Shown here: positions 10,692-23,532 of the stretch, piece by piece
How the letters are laid out: each line of letters begins with the position of its first letter
Numbering within the stretch: position 1 is the stretch's first letter
NCBI RefSeq assembly: GCF_029873635.1
Contig: NC_080428.1
Location: 67,203,601-67,267,600, forward strand
DNA length: 64,000 nt
Origin: Malania oleifera
Lineage: Eukaryota > Streptophyta > Magnoliopsida > Santalales > Ximeniaceae
Direction of reading: 5' to 3'
Translations under genes and position numbers: made by a program
Notes under the pieces: model-generated
Database searches by the model: none
What the model saw: the letters and a program-made list of their open reading frames with translations, nothing else
Told to the model about the DNA's origin: nothing

Positions 10692-11180
10692 TTACAAGTG
10701 TACAAACCATTTGAGTCGTTCATCTTCTATAGAAGATACACCTAATTTACTGTAAATATATTCATTCCTTAATTTATCTTTTAATGTTATACCACTCATC
10801 CATTTAAGCATTTTCATCTCAACAACTTTTATTTTTTGGTTATTTTGTTTTTTCGTTGCCCAACATTTTGATCCATATAGAATAGTTGATCTTATAGCCA
10901 TTTTATAAAACTTTATTTTAAATTTTAAAGATTATTTTACGATCACAGAGCACACTTGAAACACCTTTCCATTCAATTTCTCTTTCAATTTGCATAATAT
11001 ATCCAAGGTATTGAAATCTACAAGTGCTATTTATTTTTCATAATTAAGTTTAACTTTTTCTCCAATATTCCTGGTACCATTGCGAAAATTATATTTCATA
11101 TATTCAATCTTATTTTTACTTATCCTAAAGCCTCTGGATTTTAAAGTTTCTCTCCATAATTCCAATTCAATCATATTAAA
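10692..11180 (-). pseudogene. RTE-type LINE remnant, C-terminal part of reverse transcriptase
   Basis: On the minus strand, translated segments match the conserved tail of plant RTE-clade LINE polymerases. First comes LELWRETLKSRGFRISKNKIEYMKYNF (near 11165-11080), then FRYLGYIMQ (near 11005), then STILYGSKCWATKKQ and MLKWMSGITLKDKLRNEYIYSKLGV (10890-10740). The reading frame is interrupted between blocks, and both the upstream palm motifs and the endonuclease are absent. It is a short 5'-truncated, decayed copy, typical of dead LINEs. Clade assignment rests on the YGSKCWA...W..G...KD..RN pattern. Confidence 0.75.
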
Positions 11181-12244
11181 ACAAAATTTTATTTTTAATA
11201 GTGTTTTATATATAAAGAAAATATAATAAAAAATGAGTTTTTTTTTCTCTCTTTCCTTTTCTTTTCCTAAGCAAAGTCCTTGATCCAAACAGGTTCTAAG
11301 GATTTTGATTGGAAAAGTAAAGGAAAAGAAAATAAGTTAGAAATTCATTTTCCATTATATTTTTCTCTTTGTATCAAATAATACTAAAAATAAAAATTTG
11401 ATCCAATGCAATTAAAAAGTAAGAAAAATCACATGTTAATGATACTTTAAAAGTCTCATTTTATTCATTGATTTGATATATATATTTTTATATTTTTTTC
11501 TTATTTTTCTTAATAACTAAATATGAAAAAATAGAATCCTCTATATTTTCCTTTCCTTTTCCGCCATGTTCCACACAAGGCCTTAGGATCCATTTGGATC
11601 AAGAACTTTCTAGGAAGAGAAAATAAGAGGAAAATATTAAAGAAACTAAACCCAATTTTGACCCAAACAAAAAACAAAAAAGTATGGATCTTTTTAGTTA
11701 GTTCATTGCATTCCACTTCTATATTAAATTTTATTCAAAATAAATTCTTATTTTTTATAATTAAAAATTTTAAAAAAAGAAAATATTTATGATGTATGAA
11801 AATAAATTTTTATTGATAAATTTATTATAATTTTTTGTTTTTTTAATAATCAAACATAAAAATACAAATTATATATATATATTTATATTAATTTTTTTTT
11901 TCGAATTTTAAATGGGCCTTAACTAGCTACATATAGGATGTATCTGCATGGAAAGTTCTGGAGATGAATTCTCCTGGGTGGCATCAATGGGAACTTAAAT
12001 TATAATTGCTATGAGGTCGTTGACGCTCTGATGGAAGTTGACCCTGACTAGCATAAAAGAATATTATCCCATTTTTCCGCAGCGCCGTGTTGGAAAACTG
12101 AGTTGGCGTGTGAAGTGTGGGCATCATTGTCCAGAATTTCTAAAATCGCCGTTTACGCACCATCTCCAAGGAGTTTTTTCCTAATTTAATTTAATTTTAA
12201 TTAAAAATATTTAAAAAAAGTTTAGATAAAACTTTATTTTTAAT
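11181..12244. other. unassigned AT-rich DNA with MITE-like ends
   Basis: No gene. GATCCAAACAGG (about 11282) and GGATCCATTTGGATC (about 11587) look like outward ends of small inverted-repeat elements. 11925-12180 is a less AT-rich stretch without an ORF or recognisable feature. Confidence 0.3.
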
Positions 12245-12595
12245 ATTTTTTAAAGAAAAAATGTTGGATAATCTTTGAGTCTAGGGATCAATTGATAGTT
12301 GTGGTACGAGTTTACCATGCTTGAACGCACCATGACTTTTACGTGGTACAATCTAACCCATACTTATGGATTGCTAAATGTAAAGAGAAGTCTGAATGCG
12401 TATGGAGATTGCGTGCAATTTTATCGCGTTGCACATTATTTCAATAGCCAACGAGAGGTTGCTCATAAGACAATTACTGCAGGAAATGCATTTACTCTAC
12501 ACATATTGTTAGCCATGGAAAAAGGGAAGCTCAAGGCGACTAGACATCGAGTCACGACGTTCAACAGGTCCATCGGTACATTTAGCATAACAACT
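12245..12595 (+). pseudogene. possible transposase-like fragment (uncertain)
   Basis: An open frame of about 109 codons covers 12299-12628. It has a pattern faintly reminiscent of the N-terminal zinc-binding region of MULE/FAR1 transposases (GDCVQFYRVAHYFNSQREVAHKTI, then FSITTV). No diagnostic Cys/His set or catalytic triad is visible, and the frame runs into an LTR-like sequence at 12596. It may equally be a chance ORF. Confidence 0.2.
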
Positions 12596-13116
12596 GTTGA
12601 CACCCTAATTTTTACCAGGGCTTCTTGAGAAGACCCAGTGTGATAGAAGTCGACTTCAAATCCCAAAAATTGGAAGACCCTTTTTGAAAAATCTGATCTT
12701 CTAAGTTGAGTCCCTGTGTTTCTGCCGAATCCCAATTTGTTTCCAATGAGTCCCGATTGTTTTTAACAGAGTCTCAGTGTTCTTATTTGAATCCTGGTAT
12801 GTTTTAAATTGAGTCACGGTATTTTAAAATTGGGTCCCGATGTTTTAATCGAGTACCGGTGTTCTTAATTAAGTCTCAATGTTTTAACCGAGTCCCGTTA
12901 TTTTCAAAAATAAGTCTCTTTTGACTTTAAAATTGAATCTTCCAATTTGAGCATTTTCAATTTTAAAATCTAGTTTTTCCAAAATTTTCAAATTTTTAGG
13001 AGTCAAGTCGTTTAATTTTTAAAATGAATATTTACCAAGTCATCTTTTCGAGTCTAGATCCTTCCAATTTCCGGGAGCCGGGTTTTTCAAACCCGAGTTC
13101 TTCCTTTTGCCAGACA
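12596..13116 (+). mobile_element. LTR-like fragment with iterated GAGTCCC phrases
   Basis: It begins TGTTGACACCCTAATTTTTA, similar in layout to the LTR start at 17928 (TGTAGACACC). From 12700 to 12910 an imperfect unit of about 22-25 bp recurs around ten times (GAGTCCCGATGTTTTAA and variants). The sequence is interrupted at 13117 by a solo LTR and seems to continue at 14785-14940. Large Tat/Ogre-type gypsy LTRs can look like this, but no coding part is present. Confidence 0.4.
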
Positions 13117-14784
13117 TGTCACGCCCCGAACCTGGAAATGGGACCCGATGGTGAAAATATAATCTAACATATCCCTGTATCATAGAAATCATCACAGATA
13201 CAGTACAAAGGATGAGGATCCGATCCCCTGGGGTTCCTAGGCATCATAAATACATCCAATCATAATCATATACGCAGCGGAAAATGTTATTCTATATCAA
13301 CATATGTAGTACCATACTAGAGTCTATACAAGAGCAGAACATGACTCTAACAAAACGTACAAACTGGATGCCCAAATACAACTCAAAATGGCAATCCAAC
13401 AAAACTACAATCCTAGCACTTACCCAAGCGTTAACGCAGTACACCGGTCACTACGCTCCCTACACCAGGACGCTAGTTCCGATTACCCGAAGGACCTGTA
13501 AAAATGTATGTACAGTAGGGGTGAGACACCTCTCAGTAAGGAAGAACACAGGTTATATCGGTGTGTGGCATTTGAGTGTTATCATGATACAACATACACG
13601 CAGTTAAATACATTCTAGTACTAATTTACACAGTGCATACATGCACACATATGACGACCATTTATACGTAGCCTCGTCACAATACATACACATGATCAGT
13701 AATCCTCAGTGTCATCACACTCTTCGGCCCGAAGCCGGCCTGCGACATACGGCATTGGCCTGTAGCCAACCCGTGAACATGGCGTCACGGGCACATGGCT
13801 AGTCCCCGACTCCCATGGCATCGTACCAGCGCTAAACTAGTGGATCCACACCCTTCGGCCTGATCTGCCGGAATAGGCTCACGCCCTCGGATATAGAGCC
13901 GGACACTCTTGCCTACATGGCAGGTGATAACACGCCCTCGGATATAGAGCCGGACACTCTCAGTACCTGGGACAATTTCGGAACCGCGTTCCTACTAGCA
14001 TTTCAACATATCACACACACTTGCTTGCTCATATAACCAAACAAACCACACTCATTTGGTAATCTAAATCATGGTTTTCTAAAAAAATACAATTTAAACA
14101 AACTCAAGGCACGACCATCCCAATATCATAGTATAAATCACACATATACTCGATTTTCAACAAAACCCTGGATTGAGCCCGTCGCCCCCTTTTTCCCAAA
14201 ACTGTAATAATGAAAAACCCATAGTTTTTCCCGTTAGATCCCCTCAAAATGAGTAGCCAAAACACACACAGGACCGTGGACCACAGTTCCACCAAGTTCG
14301 ATTTCAAAAATAACCAATATAAACATAATTTCCCTTACCTTAACCCCGTAAGCAAATCCTGAACTCCAAGGTCCCTAAACAGCGAACTGAGTTCCAAAAC
14401 CTACAAATTACAGTACAGAATATGTTCACAAGACAGTTACCTACAAATCTACCGGATCAAAATTGAAAACCGAGCCTTACCTCGATTTTACGTTGAAACC
14501 CGAAAATCTCTGAAACGAGATTCTGATTCATAGAAATTGTAGAGAATCCTTCCACGATCCTCGTGGTAGCTTCCGTTTTCCGATTCCGTCAACGATCGGT
14601 GAAGAATTCTAGAGAGAAGGAGTAGGGAGAGGTTGAGAGAGAGAGAGAGAGAGAGATAAAAATTTAAGTTTGCTTAGCTTGGAAGAAATGAGAATTTTCT
14701 TTTATAGCCCTTTGACCCGGGCAATTTCCAATTTTGCCCCTCTCTTAATATTTAAACCCATTTTTCATTTTTCGGGTTCTTACA
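13117..14784 (-). mobile_element. solo gypsy-type LTR (LTR 'B')
   Basis: 1668 bp, from TGTCACGCCCCGAACC to GGGTTCTTACA on the plus strand, minus orientation. It is flanked by AGACA (13112-13116) and AGATA (14785-14789), a near-perfect 5-bp target duplication. No primer site or polypurine tract adjoins, so it is a solo LTR from LTR-LTR recombination. Inside is a direct duplication of a 30-odd-bp phrase (ACGCCCTCGGATATAGAG, at about 13880 and 13931). Unlike related LTRs here it lacks GTCGAC palindromes. A (GA)n tract lies at 14635-14656. Confidence 0.65.
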
Positions 14785-14940
14785 AGATAAAATTGGACCA
14801 AAAAAAAAAAAAACAAATAAAATAAAATAAAAAATAGGAAATTCAAAAGGGAAAAGAGAAGCATGTGCGTGGGAAATTATTCTCCTATCAAACCACGTGT
14901 GGCAAGGGAAATATGTTTTTGTTTGAATTTTTTTTTTTTA
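14785..14940. mobile_element. continuation of the split LTR-like fragment
   Basis: A-rich sequence following the target duplication of the solo LTR, probably the continuation of the element seen at 12596-13116. It has no features beyond poly-A and poly-T runs. Confidence 0.3.
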
Positions 14941-15872
14941 ATGTGTTATCAAGTTAGTATCGGCATGATACCTTACGAGGCACTTTGTGGTAGGAGGTGT
15001 CGTTCTCCTTTATACTGTGATGAGTTGGGTGAGAGATGAGTTTTGGGGTCAGAAATAGTACAGCAGATGTACGATAAAGTCTGACTTATTAGAGAGAGAA
15101 TCAGTGTAGCTCAGAGTCGGCAAAAAAGCTATGCAGATAATCGTTGCCGGGTATTGAAATTTGAAGTGGGTGACCACGTATTTTTGAAAATAGCATCACT
15201 AAAGGGAGTCATGAGATTTGGGAGGAAGGATAAGTTGAGCCCTAGGTTTATTGGCCCCTTTGAGATACTTGAGAAGGCTGGGTTAGTTGCCTATCGGCTA
15301 ACTTTACCACGTACTTTGTTCAAAACACATGACGCATTTCATGTTTTTATGTTAAGGAAATATGTCATAGATCCTTCCCATGCCATCAATTATGCAGAAT
15401 TGAAATTCAGTGATGCTTTAGCTTATGAGGAAACTCTAGTACAAGTCTTAGACTGGAAGGAACATGAATTGCGTAGTAAGAAAATTCAGTTAGTAAAAGT
15501 CTTGTGAAGAAATCATGCCATGGAAGAAGCTTCATGGGAGCTTGAGGAAAAAATCAGACAGAATTACTCACACCTGTTTAGTGGGGGACTGTAGTGATCT
15601 GTATATTCAAATAATGACAGTTTTATTTTGTTTAGTATAGAGTGACAAATGAATAATTGTAATTTAGAATATAAGATAGGTATAGTTTTGGTTTTGGGAG
15701 AATTTTCTTTCATGAGTATATTTGTAATCTTTCAAAGCTGTTTATGTAACCACGGTATTTTTTTCGTCATAAGTGAGGGTTAGTAATTAAATAAGTAGCT
15801 ATTTTTCTTTTAGGATGGTGTACAATATAGATAGTAAATTTTGAGGACAAAATTTTTATAAGGAGGGAAAAA
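14941..15872 (+). pseudogene. chromovirus (Tekay/Del-like gypsy) integrase C-terminus and chromodomain remains
   Basis: The segment reads YEALCGRRCRSPLYCDELGE (near 14975-15030), then the integrase tail KFEVGDHVFLKI...GRKDKLSPRFIGPFEILEKAG...LRKYVIDPSHAI. A chromodomain-like end follows (about 15420-15590). This is the 3' end of pol of a Tekay/Del-type chromovirus. A polypurine tract (AAGGAGGGAAAAA, about 15860-15872) leads directly into the LTR at 15873. Everything upstream of the integrase end is absent. A broken fossil. Confidence 0.8.
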
Positions 15873-17228
15873 TGTAGAGACCCTAAGAATTATAGTAAAT
15901 AAATAATAAAAGAAATGAGAGAAAAAAGAATTTTTATAAGAGGGTGCAACAGGGCCTCATCGACGAGTGTAGAAGTGCTCGTTGACGAGCAGACTCTTGG
16001 GCTCGTCGACGGGGACGTGCGTCTCGTCAACGAGAACTTATCGAGAGGCCTGTTTGAGGGTCTAAAACTCGTTGCCGAGGAGACAATGTTCATCGACGAG
16101 ATTGCTCCATTGACTCATCGACAAGGCGACGTTTCTCATCAACGAGTCCACGTGGACCGTACTCTATATTTATAGCCAAAACGGATTTCAGCGAAAGAAT
16201 TTCTCTCTCTCTTTCTCTCATTTTCTCTCTCCAAAAAATGGGTTTCTCTCCCTTCTCTCTAGGTTTCCGGCTTCGTCTCTCCCCGGTTCGATGGTCGGAT
16301 GCTACCACGGTGATCCTGGGGAGATTCTCTACAACATAACCGGAGCGAAATGTTGATTTGAGAAGTTTGGGAATCATCCCAAAATCAGGGTAAGTAGAAT
16401 GTTTGGATATTGTTAGTATTACCAAGTTCATTTGAGCCCAAATTTTTTATTATAAGAGAATATATTGGAGTTTTGTAAAGTAAAATCAGGGTATTATATT
16501 TTCAGGAATATGATGTTTTGGGTCCTTACAAAAATGGGTTCAGGATCCCAGTGGATATCTTTTCAGAAGCCCAGGTAAATAATGAATAGTTTATAATTCC
16601 GAAGATGGAAAAATGAGGAATATTCTGGGTATTTAATTGATTGGCAGGAGATATATACATAATATATTTAGGGTTATGGAGTTATAAATGCTAGAGGTGT
16701 AATTTAAAACGTTAGTAGATGAGCTTAATTACAAGGTAAGAGAAATATGCTATGCGAGATAAATTAGAATTTTATCAGTAAATATAATATAAGTTTATGG
16801 GTGTTTTTCAGAATAAATATGATATAGTTTTACAAATTATATTTGATGAGTTATCAATTATTATGTGGCATGAGTGATATGAGTACAATATTAATTTTAT
16901 ATAATTTTTATAGAATTATGATATATAGTCATTTACAGAGTAGATTATACAGTATTTATTTCAAAGATACGATTATCCAATATTTTATAGAATTATGTAT
17001 TTACACAATTTAACATGGTTTAATAGAAAACATAATATACAGTTTTACAGTAAGCATGTTATATACAAATCCCAGGGCTATAACAGTTAGTTATACAGTT
17101 TTATAGATCAGTTATTACAGTTTATGTTCAAAACAGACAGTACTGTTTATACAGAATAATTATTATAGTGTTATGGCTATTACAACATAAATAGAATAAT
17201 GGTAAACAGTAAAATACATGTATATACC

Positions 17229-17232
17229 AGAG

Positions 17233-17262
<30 letters not shown>
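17229..17262. repeat. (AT)n microsatellite
   Basis: About 16 AT units within the chromovirus LTR. Confidence 0.9.
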
Positions 17263-17266
<4 letters not shown>

Positions 17267-17927
17267 TCCGATCTTGATGGACCATTACAAATCAGATAGC
17301 AGAGCACAATACCGTAACTATATAGTGGATAGAATGCAACCACACATCTCAGTTAAAGTGTGGCATTTTATGATCGATTGTGCCGTTGGAGAGACTGCAG
17401 ACTCCTTGGTAATCTGGTCTAGGTGGAAGGGAGCGATTACAGTGCTCCCTAGACAGACCCAAGTTGAGAGACCAATCGTACCTTAGTGGAGCTATAGTTG
17501 ACTAATCCTGGAGGACCGACCAAGATAAAGTCCTATCTTCGGGTCGCACAACCTTGTCATGAGGGGATTTGAATCATGACATCCAATTATCCATCTAGGG
17601 AAGTTTTCACAGCTATTATATATGTACAAGAAACGACAGAATTACTTATAGTTATTAAAAGTATAATCAAATAGAAAGTTCAGCAACAGATATATTTTAA
17701 GAAACACAGGTGTAAGTTACACGGTATATTACTATTAGATGTTAATTTAGATTTACTTAATTACAATATATGTATATAGTTTAAAGAAACTCATATGACA
17801 CACACTGGTAATAACATATTTCGTCTTACGGAGTGTTGTCTCATCCCAGTAATTTAATATTTTTCAGGTGATCTAGTTAGACGGGCAAATTAGGCTCGTA
17901 GATAGAGGAGATATCAGTTCTGCCCTG

Positions 17928-18020
17928 TGTAGACACCATATTTTTTCCCAAATCAAATATATCAAAGGAGTTATCATATTAATTTATTATTATTATTATT
18001 AGTATTAGTATCTTATTTTG

Positions 18021-18061
<41 letters not shown>

Positions 18062-18125
18062 CTTTATTTTTATTAGTAATGTTATCATTATTATTATTAT
18101 TATTAATTATTACTTTATTTACTAA

Positions 18126-18160
<35 letters not shown>

Positions 18161-19940
18161 TGGTATTAGGTTTAGGGTTTTGGGGAGATGCATTTTAAAA
18201 AGGCACGTTCGCAGAACCAAAGGGGGAGGAGCAAAAGCAAAAATAAGAAAAGAAAAAAAACGGCTCCTTCTTCTTTTTCTTCTTCCCGAACCCTGCTCCA
18301 CCGACCCAGAGCCACTTAAACCACCCTCCGTCTCCGGCAGCCAATCACTATCGCAAGATTCGCAACACACTGCTGTTCCGCCGCCGGTCCCCCAGCAACC
18401 TCCAATTCGACCACCCTCTGCTCCACGAACCTGCTTATCCAGCACAGGCTACCCCTTCCTCTGAAGCTCCAGCCGAACACTCCACCAGCCCCCTGCCCCA
18501 ACCAGACTCTCAACAACTCCACAGCACCAGCCGAAGCCTTCTGTGAGCCACCGGACCTCTGTAATCGGCCACCAACCAGCCAGGCCACCCTGTTCCTCTC
18601 CTCTTCCGCCAGACGCTGCTGCTAGCTCTTCTCTGCTGCCCCTCTCCCCTGTTCCAGCCACAGCAGCAACCACCGTCACCGTCCGTCAACTCCAGCCCCC
18701 TGCTTCCTCCCACGGCCAAGCCACCTGCACGGCGACCACGACCCAGTTCCGGCGGTATCCCCAGGTTATCCTCTTCATGCCGGCCACAGCACACACACGT
18801 GCACGAGTCCCTGTTTATTTTGGTTTCACTGTGAAGATTTTTTTTTTTTTTGCTATCACCCTTTTGTTTTTTTATTATTAACGTAAATATTAATTGGTTT
18901 GCACTCTGTTTTGTAGGATTCTTTTTAGGGGCTTATTTCAATGTTCAAAGGTTGAATCTTGTAGTCATGATTTTATTGTATATATTAAATAAATTAATTT
19001 TATGATATTTGTTCATGTTTATTTATTTATTCATTTATTCTTAAATATTAGACATGATTGTAGAATCTTTATGATTGAAATTCATTTTAACAGTTAAAGT
19101 TTAAAATCTTGTTGCATTAATCATATTGATATGGGAAGTTATAATATAAGTTTTGGTATTTAAATGTTGTATATATTTGAGTATATAATTTTCAAGTCGC
19201 ATACCTAATATTAGGGTTGTGGTTGTATTTATTAAAATATAAATGTTCATGTTATAAGGTGTATGTTGTTCATAATGTTTGATACGAATTTCTAGGGTTT
19301 TTGTTTCTTTGCGTCCATTATGTGTTTAATATTTTTATTATCATAGTACTTATTTACTAAATGGCGTTATCGTTTGTTATTTATATGTTTAGGCATGTTA
19401 CACGTAATGTTCACAATGAGGTTATATCCAAAATTAGAGTTTAGGTTTTTTTTTTTTTGTCATAATTAATGTTCACATGTAGGGTTATTATTGTTCATAT
19501 TTAGTGTTTATATTAAAAATATGATTATATTTTAATACTATGTCGTTTTTAGTATTTCGTTCTAGATTACATATTACTATTATGATTATCTTTATTATTT
19601 AGTGTATATTTGTTAGTATCCTGATATTTATGGTATTACGTTCTATTTATAGTATCTTTAGTGTCTATATGATATTTTATTACCTATTTCGACATTTGTA
19701 ATATTTTAGTAGATATGTGTTATTATTATTGTTATTATAGGCATTGTGATAGTTTAATATCTTAAATTATTATCCTATTACTATATATTTAAACCTCCAT
19801 ACTACTACTTTCTTGTAAAAAGTTTCTATACAATTTCAAAATTTGAGAGTTTATTTCTTAAATATTTTCTTGATTTTTATTCTTATGATTTTAATGCGAG
19901 GGTATGAGCTTTCGGGCTTCACGTATTTTTAGTTCTAAGG

Positions 19941-19986
<46 letters not shown>

Positions 19987-20343
19987 CGTATACTTTTGTA
20001 TTATTTATTTATTTATTTATTTTGCATGTGTATTTTAAAAAATTCACTAATACGGAGTAATTTTAAAGACTTTTTAAATTAACTTAAGGATAATTCCAAA
20101 TTAATTAGGTACCGTTCATAAGAACGGGCGCGTTGGGGGTGCTCGTACCTTCCCCTCGCGTAACCGAACTCCCAACCCCAGTTTTGGTAATGCAGACCAA
20201 TTCTACCCTTAATTGGGTAGTAATCATGTGTTCTAACCACACTAAAAGGTTAGTGACGACTCTGATATTCCTGTTTTTTTTTTTAAATAAAAAAAAAAAT
20301 ATTTCGCCACCCCGGGTCACATGCGCTTCGAGACGTCGCGACA
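17928..20343 (+). repeat. 5' LTR of the large non-autonomous element
   Basis: It contains a long (TTA)n tract (about 17985-18165), a TATA-like TTTTAAAAAGGCA (about 18193), a GC-rich C-rich leader (18255-18790) and an AT tract (19947-19982). It ends with a block (20108-20343) conserved in the 3' LTR, including GTTAGTGACGACTC and ACCCCGGGTCAC. Confidence 0.8.
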
Positions 20344-20365
20344 GCTTGGCAGCTCCGCTGGAGAC
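20344..20365 (+). other. primer-binding-site-like sequence
   Basis: GCTTGGCAGCTCCGCTGGAG immediately follows the LTR end. The general form (TGGC..CTCCGCTGG.GA) recurs on the minus strand at 63880-63899 and resembles tRNA-derived primer sites of Tat/Ogre-type gypsy elements. The exact tRNA was not determined. Confidence 0.5.
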
Positions 20366-20519
20366 TTTTGAGAGTGAAGCCAATAATTAATTAGAAATTA
20401 TCCCAATTTAAATTTATTGAGTCTTTTAATTACTCCACTTTATTTTGTAAATATAATTCTCCCATATTTGCATAAAATAGTTTGTTAAAATTATAACACG
20501 TTTGACTTAGTAAAGACAT

Positions 20520-21375
20520 ATGTTTCCATAGTCGTAGATATCTTTAAGTTAATATTCGTAAATATCCTTGAATAATATTCCCATATATGTAGATATCCCT
20601 GATTAATGAGAGTAGTTAGTTCACATATAGGTAGGCATCCTTGATTAATATAAATACTTTGTTTTCATATGGGTAGATATCCTTAATTAATGTGAATATT
20701 TGATTACCATATAGGTAGATATTCTTGATTAATGTGAATTAATGTTCCCATATACTTAGACATCCTTAATTAATATAAATACTCAGTTTCCATATAAGTA
20801 GATATCCTTAATTAAAGTGAATATTTGGTTACCATATAGGTAGATATCCTTGATTAATGTGAATTAATGTTCCCATATACTTACACATCCTTTATTAATA
20901 TAAATACTTAGTTTCCATATCGGTAGATATCCTTAATTAATATGAATATTTGGTTACCATATAGGTAGGTATCTTTAATTAATGTGAATTAATGTTCCCA
21001 TATATGTAGACATCCTTAATTAATGTGCATATTTAGTTTCCATATAGGTAGATATCCTTGATTAATGTGAATTAATGTTCTCATATATGTAAACGTCCTT
21101 AATTAATATGAATATTTAGTTTCCATATAGGTAGATACCATTTATTAATGTGAATATTCAGTTATCATATATGTAGATATCCTTCCTTATTGTGAATATT
21201 TAGTTCTCATGTACGTAGATATCCTTGATTAATGTATTTAGCCCCCATATATGTGAATATATTTGACTTAATGTGAATTCTTGTTACTATATTTGTAAAT
21301 ATTCCGAATTTAATGTAAACATTTAGTTTCTATATTTGATAATATCCTTGATTTAGTGAAAATATTTGTTTCCAT
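20520..21375 (+). repeat. tandem array 1, unit about 42 bp
   Basis: About 20 imperfect copies of a unit built around CATATAGGTAGATATCCTTG followed by ATTAATGTGAATATTTAGTT. Units vary in sequence and slightly in length. It lies inside the coding-free interior of the LTR element. Confidence 0.8.
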
Positions 21376-22715
21376 GGGTGTTTGAATAAGCATGTGATTA
21401 ATTGTGAATAAGCGTGTGACATGCATGTGGGATAGCGGGATTTGGTTAAGCTTTGATTCACACACTTTCATGCTCTATACCCGGCCTTTCCCTCCTAAGA
21501 TTAGATAGGAGTGTAATAGTGTCAGTTCCTTCGTGGCAGAGTTTGATGGGACCCGCGAACCACTCCGCTCAGTGCGGGTTTTATCCGGACCCCTATAGGG
21601 GAGGATGAAATTCCAAACTAGGAACCTTTTTATCAATAGAGATTAGAGCCTACCCACACATACTTGTATATAGCTTTCATTAACTAGGACAAAACCATGA
21701 AGAACCCTATATATACATACCTTAACTTGGGTCGGGACAGGAGCCACATCCTTCTCCATTTATAGTCTTTTTTATATACTTTTTGAGATACTTTGTATTA
21801 TGTCATGAATTTTACATCCATTTTAGACGTGCATACTACTTAGCTAGCATTCTGAAAAAGCCCAATAATGAGATCATGATCCATCCTTTCAAAAAATAAA
21901 GCACATGGCCTAACCATTATAAAATATGGGTCGGTCCAACCCTTTTCAATTAACTCAGGTCCAATTTTTTTTTAAAAAAAAAACAGACCTAGGCCCGACC
22001 TTTTTCTAAGCAAAGACCTAATTTTCAAAACGGGCCAAATCCAGATTTCAAAAGTGGGCCTCGACCCTATTACCTAAAAATTGAGGCAAATATTTTCTAA
22101 ACAATTCAAGCCCAACTCCTTTCAAATTAGGGCTCGATCCCATCATAAAATAGCTTAAAACCCATATTTTAAAATACTTGAGGTCCAAGTGCACATTAAA
22201 GTCCATAAGCCTGCATTGAACAAATCCAATGGATTGACTAGTCTGGGTAAACCCAACTCAGATCATGATCTGACCCTTTATAGGATCTATGGTACATAGA
22301 CCATCATCAGGGAAAGGAATGGTTGATGGAAGAATTGAATTGAAATTGTGGTCTATCAATGGTTGTCTTAATCTTGAAATCTTTCATTAGTGGGATTTTT
22401 CCAGAATTCTGGAAAAATAGTTATTTAGGTTATATTGCATCCATGCATTCACGCATAATTTCACACATATCCATACACGATAGGTTGCACACATGTTCAT
22501 ATCCCTATCAGTTATAGATCCATTCAACTGGAGCAGATTTTGTGATCGAATTTCATTTGAGCCAAGCCAATCACCTCCATGGCCGGATGAATCAAGAAAA
22601 TTGAGCCAAGATCAATTACAAATCCATTCAAATGCGACAAGTTTCATGTAGAAATTTGAAAACCTGGCCAAGATAAAAGATAAGGTTATTGACCACAGGC
22701 ATGTTGGGAGAAAAG
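21376..22715 (+). other. unique part of the LTR-element interior
   Basis: Spacer between tandem arrays 1 and 2. It has no ORF of substance. A moderately GC-rich block (21475-21600) includes short inverted phrases such as CGCTCAGTGCGGG, and 21880-22240 is a run of short GGGCC(T/C)-type phrases. No domain can be recognised. Confidence 0.4.
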
Positions 22716-23278
22716 ATTCATGCATTGCCATGCATTTCATGCATTACCCTATATTTCATGCATTGTCATGCATTACCCTACAGTTCACGCATTACCATAC
22801 ATTTCACGAATTACCATACATTTCATGCATCATGCATTACCCTACATTTCATGCATTGTCATGCATTTCATGCGTTACCTTACATTTCACGTATTACCAT
22901 ACATTTCACGCATTATCATACATTTCATGCATTACTCTACATTTTATGCATTACCCTACATTTTATGCATTACCCTACATTTCATGCATTACCTTACATT
23001 TCACGCATTGTCATGCATTTCTTACATTACCCTACATTTCATGCATTGTCATGCATTTCATGCGTTACCCTACATTTCACGCATTACCATACATTCCACG
23101 CATTACCCTACATTTCATGCATTGTCATGCATTTCATGCGTTACCCTACATTTCACGCATTACCATACATTCCACGCATTACCATACATTCCACACATTA
23201 CCATACATTCCACACATTACCATACATTTCATACATTACCATACATTTCATGTATCATCATGCATTTTATGCATTGCA
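22716..23278 (+). repeat. tandem array 2, unit 19 bp
   Basis: About 30 copies of CATTTCATGCATTACCCTA with single-base variants. Because 19 is not a multiple of 3 and the unit has no stop in any frame, three overlapping open frames of about 190-200 codons (His/Tyr/Phe-rich) arise automatically. They are not genes. Confidence 0.9.
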
Positions 23279-23532
23279 CAAAAAATAAAAATAATAATAA
23301 AAAAATAAAAAATAAAAAATAAAAAAGAATGCATACATATCCCTGTGTTCTGGTATCATATCAAACAACATGCATGCACCCTTGCATTCTAGCATCACCG
23401 ATAGCAACATTCATCCATCATATAACATCATCCAGTCATATTCGTCTTATCGTACATCTCTTTTCATCATATTCCAAGCAGCCATTGTTTCATTAATGTT
23501 TGAATATTGGGGCAAATGGCCCGAATTTATGT

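Noticed and set aside
18122-18881. Long Pro/Gly/Ala-rich frames on both strands
   Set aside because: They lie in the C-rich transcribed leader of an LTR, are open on both strands because of composition, and are not kept intact between the two LTRs.
22689-23322. Three overlapping open frames of 192-200 codons, His/Tyr/Phe-rich
   Set aside because: They are produced by a stop-free 19-bp tandem repeat read in three frames; no domain or codon signal.
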